Origin: Lapidilactobacillus luobeiensis | GTDB taxonomy: Bacteria; Bacillota; Bacilli; Lactobacillales; Lactobacillaceae | Length of the DNA stretch: 64,000 nucleotides | Direction of reading: 5' to 3' | NCBI RefSeq assembly: GCF_024345205.1 | Contig: NZ_BROC01000011.1 | Coordinates: 24,271 to 88,270, forward strand | Shown: positions 24,234 to 32,867 of the stretch, in pieces | Layout of the letters: the number at the start of each line of letters is the position of its first letter | Numbering within the stretch: the first letter of the stretch is position 1 | Made by a program: the position numbers and the translations under genes | Notes under the pieces: generated by a model | Told to the model about the DNA's origin: nothing | Database searches by the model: none | Seen by the model: the letters and a program-made list of their open reading frames with translations, nothing else

Positions 24234-24270
24234 AAAAACACCTACCATGCCCGTAAGCATAGTAGGTGTC
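24234..24270 (-). terminator. Terminator after the histidine phosphatase locus
   Basis: ACACCTACCATGC at 24238-24250 and GCATAGTAGGTGT at 24257-24269 pair with one mismatch. On the minus strand TTTTT follows. It terminates the leftward transcript before the MutS-like operon. No gene is supported in the rest of 24123-24404. Confidence 0.8.
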
Positions 24271-24404
24271 ATCAGGTTATCAAAACCATTCAACATAGCG
24301 AACACCATCGCTACTTTTAACTGACTGTAGTCTAACATGGACTTTAGCCGGCTGCCAAATAACTTGCCTGAACTTCACGTCGGAACCACACCAAAAATAA
24401 ACCG

Positions 24405-24986
24405 TTAATGTTCATCTAGCGCAGAAAAATCAGGATGGATCGTGGCCAATAGCTTAAATTCACCTGCAGCGAAAGCCAGTTTAAAAATCGTGCAATTACT
24501 AATGCCATAGATCCGTTCTTGAGTGATCGCCCGCCGCAAGAAATTTCCACAAGCGCCGCCATGAGAGACGATCAGCCCGGTATGTTCGATCGTGGGCATC
24601 AACCCTAGGATCGTCGTATAGATCCGTTCGCGGATCTCTGTTTCGGTCTCGCCACCGAACTGTTTGAAGAAATCGCCATAGGGTAGCGGCGGATTGAGCA
24701 ACTCGTCCTGCCCTTCAAAAACACCGAAACCCCATTCTCGTAACCCTTTTACCCGTTGGTAGGGCATTTGTCCTGCTGTCACCAATTCTAAAGTATCGCT
24801 GGCCCGTTAAGCTGTTGATGAAAAGGCATGGTCAAAGGTCACTCCAGCAGCACGAAGATATTCGCCCGCGATCTGGGCCTGCTGGATCCCCCGTGCCGTT
24901 AAGGGCGAGTCGCACCACCCTTGGATCTTATGTTGCACATTGAATAAGGTCTCACCATGGCGCATCAAATAAAGATATTTTGTCAT
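24405..24986 (-). pseudogene. Histidine phosphatase (phosphoglycerate-mutase-like) with in-frame stop
   Basis: Reading from ATG 24986 (after AGGTGA) gives MTKYLYLMRHGETLFN with the RHG catalytic motif. Codon 66 or so is then TAA in the otherwise perfect context SSTA-stop-RASDTLEL, where relatives have Glu or Gln. The frame continues without shift through FEGQDEL and the second catalytic His (VSHGGACG) to the stop at 24405. The total is 194 codons, a normal length for the family. A single base change (GAA or CAA to TAA) explains it. It is either a recent nonsense mutation or a sequencing error. Confidence 0.85.
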
Positions 24987-25222
24987 TTCTACTCACCTGA
25001 TCACTTTCTACTTCTGATTCTAACATAAGTTTTCACCAAGTTGCTTACTAAAAAATAACTTAGTGTACTAGCTCGCGAATTGTTTTTGAGCCCGCCTCAG
25101 CGCCATGGCGACCCATCATTTCGCCTGATCAGCCTACTCCCACCGATAAAAGCAAATCAAACACTTGCTCTTGCTCTGGTGAAAAGTTACACTTTAAGCA
25201 AACACAAATGGAGCGAAGTAAA

Positions 25223-26212
25223 ATGAATTCAGGGTATCGTCAGGCTTATATATTGATCCATCTTTTACAAGGGGAGCACCTCACCAAGGCGACTTTAGCA
25301 ACTTATTTCAAAGTCGCCACACGTTCGATCCAGCGTGATGTCAGTCAACTCAATGACTTATTGGCCAATGAACATCAAGGCCAAACCATCACTTATGACG
25401 CCAACAACCATGGTTACGCTTTAGCGACCGAGCACTCGCAATTAAATCAGCGTCAGGTCTTGTTATTGATCAAGATCCTTTTGGCAAGTCGCGCCCTTGA
25501 TCAACCTGAACTTACCCAGATCGTTAAAGGACTGAAAACAGTGATCGGCCCTGATGATGCCCGCAGGATCGATCCGATCATTCGCAATGAGATCTTCAAT
25601 TATCAACCTTTGAAACATCATAAAGAACTGGTGAATATCATTTGGGATTTCAGTAATTTTATTTTGCAACAACGAACGATCAAAATCAGCTATGAGACCC
25701 GGCATCAGGAAAAATCTGAGTACACGATCAACCCAGAGGCGATTTTCTTCTCGGAGTTCTATTTCTATGTGATCTCTTTTGATTTCAAGTCACAGCGCGA
25801 ACGTTTCTTCCGTTCTGATCGGATCAGCGCTTATGAAGTCGTTCCCTCAAATGATAAAATCCCTTACGCCAATCGCTTTCTAGAGGGCGAATTGCGCAAA
25901 CACATTCAGTTCATGTATACCGGCCCGATGGAAGAGATCGTTTTCGAATTCTGGGGGATCGAAGAAGCAGCGCTAGACCGCTTGCCAACTGCAGAAGTGA
26001 TCGCCCGTCATCCAGAACGCCACAGCGTGACCATCCGTGCGCAGGTCCTAGGTAACGGCGTGCGGATGTGGCTCCTCAGTCAGGGCAACATGCTCAAGGT
26101 CCTAGCGCCGGAAAGTCTAGTCGCCGAGATGAAACACATTTCTCAAGAAATGGTTGACCTTTACTCGGGAAAACTGGGGAATCGTAATGAGCCGCCCCAT
26201 TTTCAGATTTGA
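25223..26212 (+). CDS. WYL-domain transcriptional regulator
   Basis: 329 residues from MNSGYRQAYI (GGAG 9 bases upstream; the frame opens at 25208). The N-terminal winged HTH (TKATLATYFKVATRSIQRDVSQL) is typical of DeoR/YafY-type regulators, followed by a WYL domain (FYFYVISFDFKSQRERFFRSDRI, core FRSDRIS) that senses ligands or nucleic acid. It is closely related to the next gene, so this is a tandem duplication. The targets are unknown. Confidence 0.88.
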   Translation: MNSGYRQAYILIHLLQGEHLTKATLATYFKVATRSIQRDVSQLNDLLANEHQGQTITYDANNHGYALATEHSQLNQRQVLLLIKILLASRALDQPELTQIVKGLKTVIGPDDARRIDPIIRNEIFNYQPLKHHKELVNIIWDFSNFILQQRTIKISYETRHQEKSEYTINPEAIFFSEFYFYVISFDFKSQRERFFRSDRISAYEVVPSNDKIPYANRFLEGELRKHIQFMYTGPMEEIVFEFWGIEEAALDRLPTAEVIARHPERHSVTIRAQVLGNGVRMWLLSQGNMLKVLAPESLVAEMKHISQEMVDLYSGKLGNRNEPPHFQI

Positions 26213-26386
26213 CGGTTATTTTCAAATTCGCTTTATAGTCAACTTCGCCTTGTTTCGACGTCAACAAATGACTAAGCTAAAACAAACGGACCACCGCGGC
26301 GAAACTGAAGGATCGATTACCTTATTGATCACCAATCGCGCCACGACCATTTTTACGACCTGTCCGAGGAAAGGAAGGATCGGCTT

Positions 26387-27397
26387 ATGACCACGACTGA
26401 ACGCCGCCTTTATCTTTATTTACGTTTACTGGACAATCAAATCGTCAGTAAGCAAGAACTTGTCAATAAATTCAAGGTCACGCCGCGAGCGATCCAGCGT
26501 GATATCAGCCAATTACGCCAAACGATCGCCGAACTGCAGCTCCCCCAAGAAATCGTCTATCTCCCGCAGGAAAGGGGCTTTTGTCTCAACAGTGAACAGC
26601 ACCAATTAAATCGTCAGGAGATCCTAGTGATCATTAAAACCTTGCTCGCCAGTCGTTCCCTGAACAGCGCGGAAATGGCCGCGACGATCGATGGCCTTTT
26701 GGGCTTGATCCATAGTGATGATCGCGCGCAGATCGAACCCCTGATCAAAAACGAACGTTTCTTTTATCAACCTCTGCAGCATCAGCGTCCCCTTTTGGAC
26801 AAAATTTGGGCGTTGAGTCACTGCATCGCCACGAAACAAACGCTCCAGATCGACTACCAACGTCAGCACGCTGAACATATTACTCGTCAGATCCTCCCCC
26901 AAGCTTTGATTTTTTCCGAATTCTACTTTTATTTGATCTCATACAGTCCTAAACACAATAGTAGCCTACTGTATCGCGTTGATCGGATCAGCGATTATCA
27001 AGTTCTCGGGCATCAGATCCAACGTGATTATAAGGATCGTTTTCAGGAAGGCGTCTTTCGGCAAAAAATCCAATTCATGTACCCAGGCCAACCGATCCAA
27101 GTCAAGTTCCGCTTTTGGGGCATCGTGGAGGCGGCGCTAGACCGCCTTCCTACCGGTAAAATCATTGCGGCTTTTGCTGCTGACAGTCAACCAGAAGCCA
27201 TTAGTCCGCAATTACAGCCTTCCCGCAATGGTAGTGTGATCATCAGCGCCGAAGTTTATGGCGAGCGGGGTATTTTAATGTGGTTCCTGAGTCAAGGCGC
27301 AAAAGTCCAAGTATTGGCACCCACGACTTTGGTGACTCAGCTACAGACTGAATTGACTAAGATCCAAGCTCGCTATCAACCAGAAGCCACTCACTGA
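26387..27397 (+). CDS. WYL-domain transcriptional regulator (paralogue)
   Basis: 336 residues. The same layout as the preceding regulator: HTH at about residues 15-45 (SKQELVNKFKVTPRAIQRD), and a WYL core FYFYLISYSPKHNSS...RVDRISDY. Long stretches match its neighbour (IQFMYPGQP versus IQFMYTGPM; EAALDRLPT in both). GGAAGGA precedes the ATG. The 174-base gap from the first copy holds no clear promoter, so they may be co-transcribed. It is closed by the terminator at 27434-27487. Confidence 0.88.
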   Translation: MTTTERRLYLYLRLLDNQIVSKQELVNKFKVTPRAIQRDISQLRQTIAELQLPQEIVYLPQERGFCLNSEQHQLNRQEILVIIKTLLASRSLNSAEMAATIDGLLGLIHSDDRAQIEPLIKNERFFYQPLQHQRPLLDKIWALSHCIATKQTLQIDYQRQHAEHITRQILPQALIFSEFYFYLISYSPKHNSSLLYRVDRISDYQVLGHQIQRDYKDRFQEGVFRQKIQFMYPGQPIQVKFRFWGIVEAALDRLPTGKIIAAFAADSQPEAISPQLQPSRNGSVIISAEVYGERGILMWFLSQGAKVQVLAPTTLVTQLQTELTKIQARYQPEATH

Positions 27398-27433
27398 TCG
27401 GCCTCCTAAGATAGACTTCCTGATCCTAATAAT

Positions 27434-27487
27434 AAAAGAAGTAGTCCCCCTTTTTGACTACATCTAAGGGTACTACTTCTTTTTTTG
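27434..27487 (+). terminator. Terminator of the WYL pair
   Basis: AAAAGAAGTAGT and ACTACTTCTTTT pair across a 26-base interior, followed by TTTT. No gene is supported from 27488 to 27671. Confidence 0.82.
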
Positions 27488-27671
27488 TTAGTCTCACCGG
27501 GCTTTTCCCCGTAGAAACACGACCGCTGAGTTTAGTTTCGTTTGTCAATGTATGGTGACCTTTTGCGCGCGCATCACGCCGGTGACTCCGATGCTGAGTT
27601 AAAGTATTTGTGAGTCTATCAGCTGATAACCTCCATTTGATTTTTTCATGTTCTGACGGATCATTTCTAAA

Positions 27672-27920
27672 TCAATGTTGATTAATGATTTTTTGGATCC
27701 AACGTTGCGAATAACCGTACTGATCCGCCAATTGCTTAACGCTGTGACGAGGATATTCGCGCTGTACTGCGGCGATCACTGCCTCACGATCATATAATTT
27801 CATTGGCAAGCTCAATTGTGTGCCCCGATATTCCTCATATATTTTTAGCATCAATTCAGGACCAACAAGTTCACTCAAACGTTTATAAGATTGCTGTAAT
27901 GCCTCTTCCTTAATGTTCAA
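27672..27920 (-). CDS. Small Mor-like HTH protein
   Basis: 82 residues. An N-terminal helical segment (LSELVGPELMLKIYEEYRGTQ) and a C-terminal HTH (VKQLADQYGYSQRWIQKII) match the plan of Mor/C-type transcription activators found in phage and chromosomal settings. It is a paralogue of the protein at 28026-28277. No other phage genes are nearby. The function is unknown beyond likely DNA binding. Confidence 0.65.
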   Translation of the reverse strand: MNIKEEALQQSYKRLSELVGPELMLKIYEEYRGTQLSLPMKLYDREAVIAAVQREYPRHSVKQLADQYGYSQRWIQKIINQH

Positions 27921-28025
27921 TTCATCACGCCCCCTTTTTTATTAAATACTAGCAAACTTGCTCATCACTTTAAAACACGTGGAGCCACCAACTATGCATG
28001 CAGTTCTGTTTGGCTAAACGTAATT

Positions 28026-28277
28026 TCACAATTTCAAATAACGGCGCACTGTCCGCTCGGCTACTTGATAGCGTTGCGCCAATTGTCGCACCGACGCGCC
28101 GCGTTGATGATCCGCCTGAACCGCTGTGACCACGGCCTGACGCTGTTGTAAATGTTGGGGGAAGCTGACCACACTGCCACGATAATATTCAAAAACGACT
28201 TGTGCCTGCTGCGCGCCGATCAAATCCGCCAACTCCTGATAAATTGGTTGCCAATCTGTTGTCATTGGAGCCATCAT
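28026..28277 (-). CDS. Small Mor-like HTH protein (paralogue)
   Basis: 83 residues from ATG 28277. This start gives the same length as the neighbouring paralogue; the frame remains open to 28364, but that part runs toward the terminator. It has LADLIGAQQAQVVFEYYRGS, then VRQLAQRYQVAERTVRRYLK. The shared EYYRG/EEYRG and LA..Y...R segments show common origin with 27672-27920. It is probably DNA-binding. Confidence 0.65.
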   Translation of the reverse strand: MMAPMTTDWQPIYQELADLIGAQQAQVVFEYYRGSVVSFPQHLQQRQAVVTAVQADHQRGASVRQLAQRYQVAERTVRRYLKL

Positions 28278-28371
28278 CTTTGCTTCACCATCCTCATCAA
28301 TTGATACCTTAAGTCTACCAAGTCGGTTAGACAATAACCGTCTAGTCCAATTTTTACGCACCAAAAAACGC

Positions 28372-28442
28372 CAGTTTATCGACAGCGCCTCGCAAAAGTT
28401 AACTTTTTTTGCGACTCATCTCGATAAAATGGCGTTTTTTCT
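28372..28442. terminator. Bidirectional terminator
   Basis: AAAAAACGCCAGTTTATCGA pairs with TCGATAAAATGGCGTTTTTT with one bulge, giving U-runs on both strands. It ends the leftward 772-residue gene. A second internal A/T-rich dyad (AAAAGTTAACTTTT) lies in the loop. Confidence 0.8.
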
Positions 28443-28488
28443 AGATCCTAGTGCCTGCGGGTTTATCATTCCAGCAAAATCTTAGCTC

Positions 28489-30807
28489 CTAGCTAGGCTC
28501 ACTAACGACCGTGATTTCTGGATCAGGGAAAAACTGATCTTCTTTTCCGCTGACCTGCTCAAGTAGTGGTTGTTCAATACTTTCTCGCTCTTGGAAAATA
28601 TGATCCAATAACTTGGTTAAATAGTCCCGAATAAAGCCACGATGATTTTCTTGCGCAAACATCACTTTGAAAAGATTCTGTTTGTCCGCTTTCATAAAGA
28701 CTTCTTGCGCGATCCAAGTGAACTCACTAGTGGATAAATTCTGAGTTAGAACGATCGCAATAAATTCTTCCTTGGTGATCCGAATCATTAGGACCGCATC
28801 ATCCTCACTAAAATGGTCCAGAATCTTTTTTGTTCCCATCGCCGTCAGACTACCGCCGATCATGGCACCGATCGTCGAACCGATCCCAGGAGCAATCATC
28901 GTACCTAGCACCGAACCGATCGCCGCGCCGCCAACAGCACCTGCCCCTGTGACCAAGGTATTTTTGACCAATTGCTGCATCGATATTTGTCCCTTAAAAT
29001 AATCGATCACATCCGGCCCCACAGTGATCGCGGCCGTGACCGCGATCATCGTACCTTTGGCGATCGTCTCAGTACCAACTTTGCGCCCTAGTCCATTACT
29101 TAGTGATTTCGCCAGCCCTTTACCCATTTGACTACCAGAGAACTGCGAAGCGGTCATATAAATAAAACCACTAGTGATGATCGGCTTGATCGATAACGCT
29201 AAGGCATTGGTTACCGCTTCTTTCGGCGACTCCCCATGCCAAATATGATCAGCACTGATCCAAATGACCATGACCGTTGATGCGGGAAGGGCCAGACGTA
29301 CTCCGGTAACAAAATCAAAACCGGCTGAATAAACCAATTTTTGCCCAAAAGTAACTTGTTTCACAACCATTTGTCCATTCTCACGAACAGTGATCGTTGA
29401 ACCACGATCAAAAATCGATTTGGTCGCGATTTTTGCATGTTCGTAGGTCATTGCACCTTTTTTGACATAAAGAGCGGCATTATTCGGATCCGTTTCATTA
29501 GGAACCTGCCCCTTCGCGATTCGTTTACGTATCAAAGCAATACTTTGCTCATACTGATCCTTAGGAACTTCAACGACCATCATGCGACCATTATGAAGAT
29601 AGATCGCCTGCCCATCTGAAGTAAAAATCTGGCCGACCGTCTTACCAGCAGTTGCGCAATACTTTGTTTGAACATAACGACCATTGACGATCCGATCGGC
29701 ACCATGTTTTTCATGGGTACCCCCTAATCTCGTCGCTTTTCGTCCCAACCAAGAATCGCGTTCGTGTCCAGCGGCCTCGCCAACGACACCGTGACCTTGT
29801 CCACCACCAAATCGATCATTGGTCTGATTCATATGCAGATTATAACTACGATTAGAGATCGAGCCGGCCAGCATCGCGTCAGCAGTCGCTCGTTCCAGCA
29901 CCGCATCATTCTGACGCGCTTCAGCCGCTTGAGCTTGATCATCGACCTCCACAGATGCCGCAGCGATCTGACTGGTATCGATCGTAGTCGGGTCACCATC
30001 CAGGTCCATCATCGCAGGTATCACTGTTCCTGCCTGTTGCTGCGCTCTTTCCGGCATAGTAGCGGCCAATTCCGTTAAAACACCTTGTACTTGTTGAGTC
30101 CAACCTGAATCGATCGCGGTATCCAAGACCAACTCAAGCAATTCAAGCCACTGTTTTTGAATGAGGATCACCTTGATCTTGCCAGACGAATACATAACGA
30201 AAAGATGATTCTTGGCTACATGATAATCATAAAGACCCTGAAACGGCAGATTGATCTGCTTTAAAAAGAATTTGTCATCCTTATTTTGCTGATCACGCTT
30301 CTCCCGGCGGGCTTGGGTATTGATCACGATGCCACTGGTCAAAACAAGGATCCCATACTCTTGAAAGCTCAGCTCGTTATCCGCCGGTCGCGCCCAATAA
30401 TAGATCGGAAATAGACCATCTTGATCACCCAACAAAGGACTATCTTGCGCGAAGACCAAGACTCTTGGATAAGAGATTTTTTCAGACATGGCTTCCAGCG
30501 GCCAATCCGCATCATTAGACGTTAGTTGCGCCTTAACGTTACGTTCAACATCATCAGAAAATCGATAAGGATCCAAATGGTCATAGTCCATTCTTTTCCA
30601 TCTATGGATCGATTTTCGTTCTCTAATAAAGAAAATCAGAAAAATCAAAAGCAATGCTAAGACCGTTTTTTTAGGTGATAAAATCAAAAAGAACAATGTG
30701 ATCAGGCTACCGAACAACAATAAGATCTCTTCGCCGACCGTCACATGCAATTTGCGCCGTAAAAAAATAAAAAACCAGATAAATAAAATCAAAAAAATCA
30801 ATTCCAT
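28489..30807 (-). CDS. Large membrane protein of unknown function with glycine-zipper region
   Basis: 772 residues, not recognised. Two N-terminal membrane helices (residues 1-18 and about 27-60) are followed by a basic cytoplasmic start (RERKSIHRWKR). The middle (70-330) is soluble and Gln/Ala/Asp-rich. A further region around 350-470 contains GGGQGHGVVGEAAGHERD. Hydrophobic segments lie near 500-640, including a glycine-zipper-like stretch (GAGAVGGAAIGSVLGTMIAP), as seen in pore-forming or toxin-like proteins. The tail is acidic. GGAGGAAG precedes the ATG. It is monocistronic, ending at the bidirectional terminator. I propose no function. Confidence 0.75.
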   Translation of the reverse strand: MELIFLILFIWFFIFLRRKLHVTVGEEILLLFGSLITLFFLILSPKKTVLALLLIFLIFFIRERKSIHRWKRMDYDHLDPYRFSDDVERNVKAQLTSNDADWPLEAMSEKISYPRVLVFAQDSPLLGDQDGLFPIYYWARPADNELSFQEYGILVLTSGIVINTQARREKRDQQNKDDKFFLKQINLPFQGLYDYHVAKNHLFVMYSSGKIKVILIQKQWLELLELVLDTAIDSGWTQQVQGVLTELAATMPERAQQQAGTVIPAMMDLDGDPTTIDTSQIAAASVEVDDQAQAAEARQNDAVLERATADAMLAGSISNRSYNLHMNQTNDRFGGGQGHGVVGEAAGHERDSWLGRKATRLGGTHEKHGADRIVNGRYVQTKYCATAGKTVGQIFTSDGQAIYLHNGRMMVVEVPKDQYEQSIALIRKRIAKGQVPNETDPNNAALYVKKGAMTYEHAKIATKSIFDRGSTITVRENGQMVVKQVTFGQKLVYSAGFDFVTGVRLALPASTVMVIWISADHIWHGESPKEAVTNALALSIKPIITSGFIYMTASQFSGSQMGKGLAKSLSNGLGRKVGTETIAKGTMIAVTAAITVGPDVIDYFKGQISMQQLVKNTLVTGAGAVGGAAIGSVLGTMIAPGIGSTIGAMIGGSLTAMGTKKILDHFSEDDAVLMIRITKEEFIAIVLTQNLSTSEFTWIAQEVFMKADKQNLFKVMFAQENHRGFIRDYLTKLLDHIFQERESIEQPLLEQVSGKEDQFFPDPEITVVSEPS

Positions 30808-31070
30808 TTTTCTTCCTCCAAGTGACTACCCCTAAGATACTAACTATCTAGTAATTCTACACTGTTAGGTAGCCAGATTTTGTCCACCGGGTCTTGTTTT
30901 TTGAAATTAATTTTTTTGCTAAACATTCAGGAAGCCCACTATGAAGCTTTTTTCACCAAAATAAGCCATATAAATGGCCATGGATCTGTCACCGATGCCA
31001 TGGCCTGCACAAACGCTTTAAATTGTTCTAATCAAAACGGAAATAATAAGTTAACCAACTGATTTCAGCG

Positions 31071-32606
31071 CTATGACTCAACTTTGCGAATAAATTCTTC
31101 GCCAAAGAGCGTCACGATCCCCAGCAGTCCTAAAACAGCGGGCCATTTAGGATCAGCTTGCGCGCCAGCCTGAGGTAATTTCCCAGTCGACTTCCCAGCC
31201 GAACTTACTTTCTTCGGGCCTGGTCGACCAACGACCGGCTTGGTTACATGTGGTTTTACTGGTACCTTCGGCTCTACCTGATTAGGGATTTCGGGCCGGG
31301 TCGGTGTTGTTGGCTTGGTTGGTACGGTCGGTTTAGCTGGTGTAGTCGGTTTGGCCGGTGTGGTCGGTTTAACTGGTGTGGTTGGCTTTACCGGTAAAGG
31401 ATAGTCACGATCTGTGATCTGAACATGACTATAAGCGCCATTCTCCAAAGTGATCATAAAAGGCACTGGCTCATGATGTAATGCGTAACCATCCGGCGCC
31501 TTAGTCTCAACAAAGGCATAACTCCCAAAGTCGAGGCCCTCAACATAGATCTCGCCTTGAACATCTGTTACTAAACCTTGCCGGATCACGACGCCATTTT
31601 TTTGTAATTCATAAATGGCGCCAGCTAATTGTGTTTGTGCTTTGCCATCATACTTGGTCAATTTGGCTGAACCTTTATACCCAGTTCCTGTCCCCGTACC
31701 GCCCCATGCGATACTACCACTGGAGATCGTGCCATGGTGTTCACGATCCGTCACGTTGATCTCCGTATTATTGGTCCATTTATTACCAGCGTCCAGATTC
31801 AGATTCGTGATCTTCGTCCGATAAACAATACTGATCTCTTGGTTGATGTCACCAAGATCGACAAAGATCTGGTTGCCTTTCGTGCTGACCTTGACTGCCG
31901 CCGGTTCAACATTAACACCATTGACGCGGATCATCGCTACTAAGGAATCAGGAATAAAGGTCTGATCTGGTCCTAGTGTGTCAGTAAGCACGACTTGGCT
32001 TAAAGGTTCTGCATTAGGATTGATTGCGATATTCCAGTATAACTCATCAGGAGTTCCATCCTCGTTCGTCGCGTCCTGATTGAGCCAGCCATATTTGTTG
32101 ATCAACCAATCGCTATTTGAGGCTTGGGTCTCATTTGTACCAAAAACGGTAAATTTCAATGTCCCTTCACGACCATAGATTGTTTGTGCCAGCGCGTGCG
32201 AAAAGGTGATTGTCCCTACACCTTGCCCTTTTTTGATCTCGGCTGTACCAACGACCGTGCCATCCTTATCGGTCAAATTGATTTTCAGGTCACTGATTGC
32301 TTGAACGCTATCTGGCAGTTCGAAATTCACAGTATCTCCAGCGGTGATCGTTTGAGCGTCAGCTATAGACCAATGATAGGCCACAGTATAGTGACTGTAC
32401 CGACTTAACTCCGCCTCATGCGTCACATCACGGCCTTCACTGTCAGTGATCGTGGCGCTATTCGCGTCCAGTCCGACCACTTCCAACTCCGCCGCGCTTG
32501 CTGGCGCACGGGTCACTCGACTGATCCCTACTATCCCCAAGATCAGGACCAGTGAGAACCAGAAAAATGTTTTCCACAATTTCAATTCCTGAGCAATTTT
32601 TTTCAA
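31071..32606 (-). CDS. Sortase-anchored adhesin with collagen-binding-like and SpaA-type domains
   Basis: 511 residues from a TTG start after GGGGGAG. A signal anchor (residues 10-36) is followed by an adhesin N-domain (VNFELPDSVQAI ... WLNQDATNEDG, like collagen-binding Ig folds). A SpaA/Cna-B-type domain (KLTKYDGKAQTQLAGAIYEL to ETKAPDGY) comes next, then a Pro/Thr repeat wall-spanning region (KPTTPxKPTTP, about 400-450). The C-terminal sorting signal is LPQAG, a hydrophobic helix and RKVES. It is expected to be covalently linked to peptidoglycan by a sortase. It is the first of three large adhesin genes in a row, each with its own terminator or gap. Confidence 0.88.
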   Translation of the reverse strand: MKKIAQELKLWKTFFWFSLVLILGIVGISRVTRAPASAAELEVVGLDANSATITDSEGRDVTHEAELSRYSHYTVAYHWSIADAQTITAGDTVNFELPDSVQAISDLKINLTDKDGTVVGTAEIKKGQGVGTITFSHALAQTIYGREGTLKFTVFGTNETQASNSDWLINKYGWLNQDATNEDGTPDELYWNIAINPNAEPLSQVVLTDTLGPDQTFIPDSLVAMIRVNGVNVEPAAVKVSTKGNQIFVDLGDINQEISIVYRTKITNLNLDAGNKWTNNTEINVTDREHHGTISSGSIAWGGTGTGTGYKGSAKLTKYDGKAQTQLAGAIYELQKNGVVIRQGLVTDVQGEIYVEGLDFGSYAFVETKAPDGYALHHEPVPFMITLENGAYSHVQITDRDYPLPVKPTTPVKPTTPAKPTTPAKPTVPTKPTTPTRPEIPNQVEPKVPVKPHVTKPVVGRPGPKKVSSAGKSTGKLPQAGAQADPKWPAVLGLLGIVTLFGEEFIRKVES

Positions 32607-32792
32607 CTTTGCTCCCCCCTATCTTAGCATCGTGATCATTGCCCGAATTATTCTCAAAGGAGAATAACCCTGATTTCGGCTATACAATACCACCAGATCG
32701 GCATCAATAAAAGTCAGAAGCACCAATATTTCACATAAACTAAACTAGCCAAGTTGACGTAGATTGTAGCCCTTTTTTCACATAAAAAAAGA

Positions 32793-32823
32793 AAATGCTC
32801 AGTTTCGCTAACTGAACATTTCC
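32793..32823 (-). terminator. Terminator of the 1.4-kilo-residue adhesin gene
   Basis: AAATGCTCAGTT and AACTGAACATTT pair with one mismatch. On the minus strand a T-rich run (TTTTCTTTTTTT) follows. It lies 45 bases past the adhesin stop. Confidence 0.8.
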
Positions 32824-32867
32824 CGTTAATACAATCTAAAAGTCTTATCTTAATGATCATGAAGCAA

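Noticed and set aside
24144..24338. 64-codon minus-strand ORF
   Set aside because: It runs through a clear rho-independent terminator and has no convincing ribosome site or family features.
26154..26390. 78-codon ORF between the WYL genes
   Set aside because: It overlaps the first WYL gene's end, ends at the second gene's start, and has no recognisable features.
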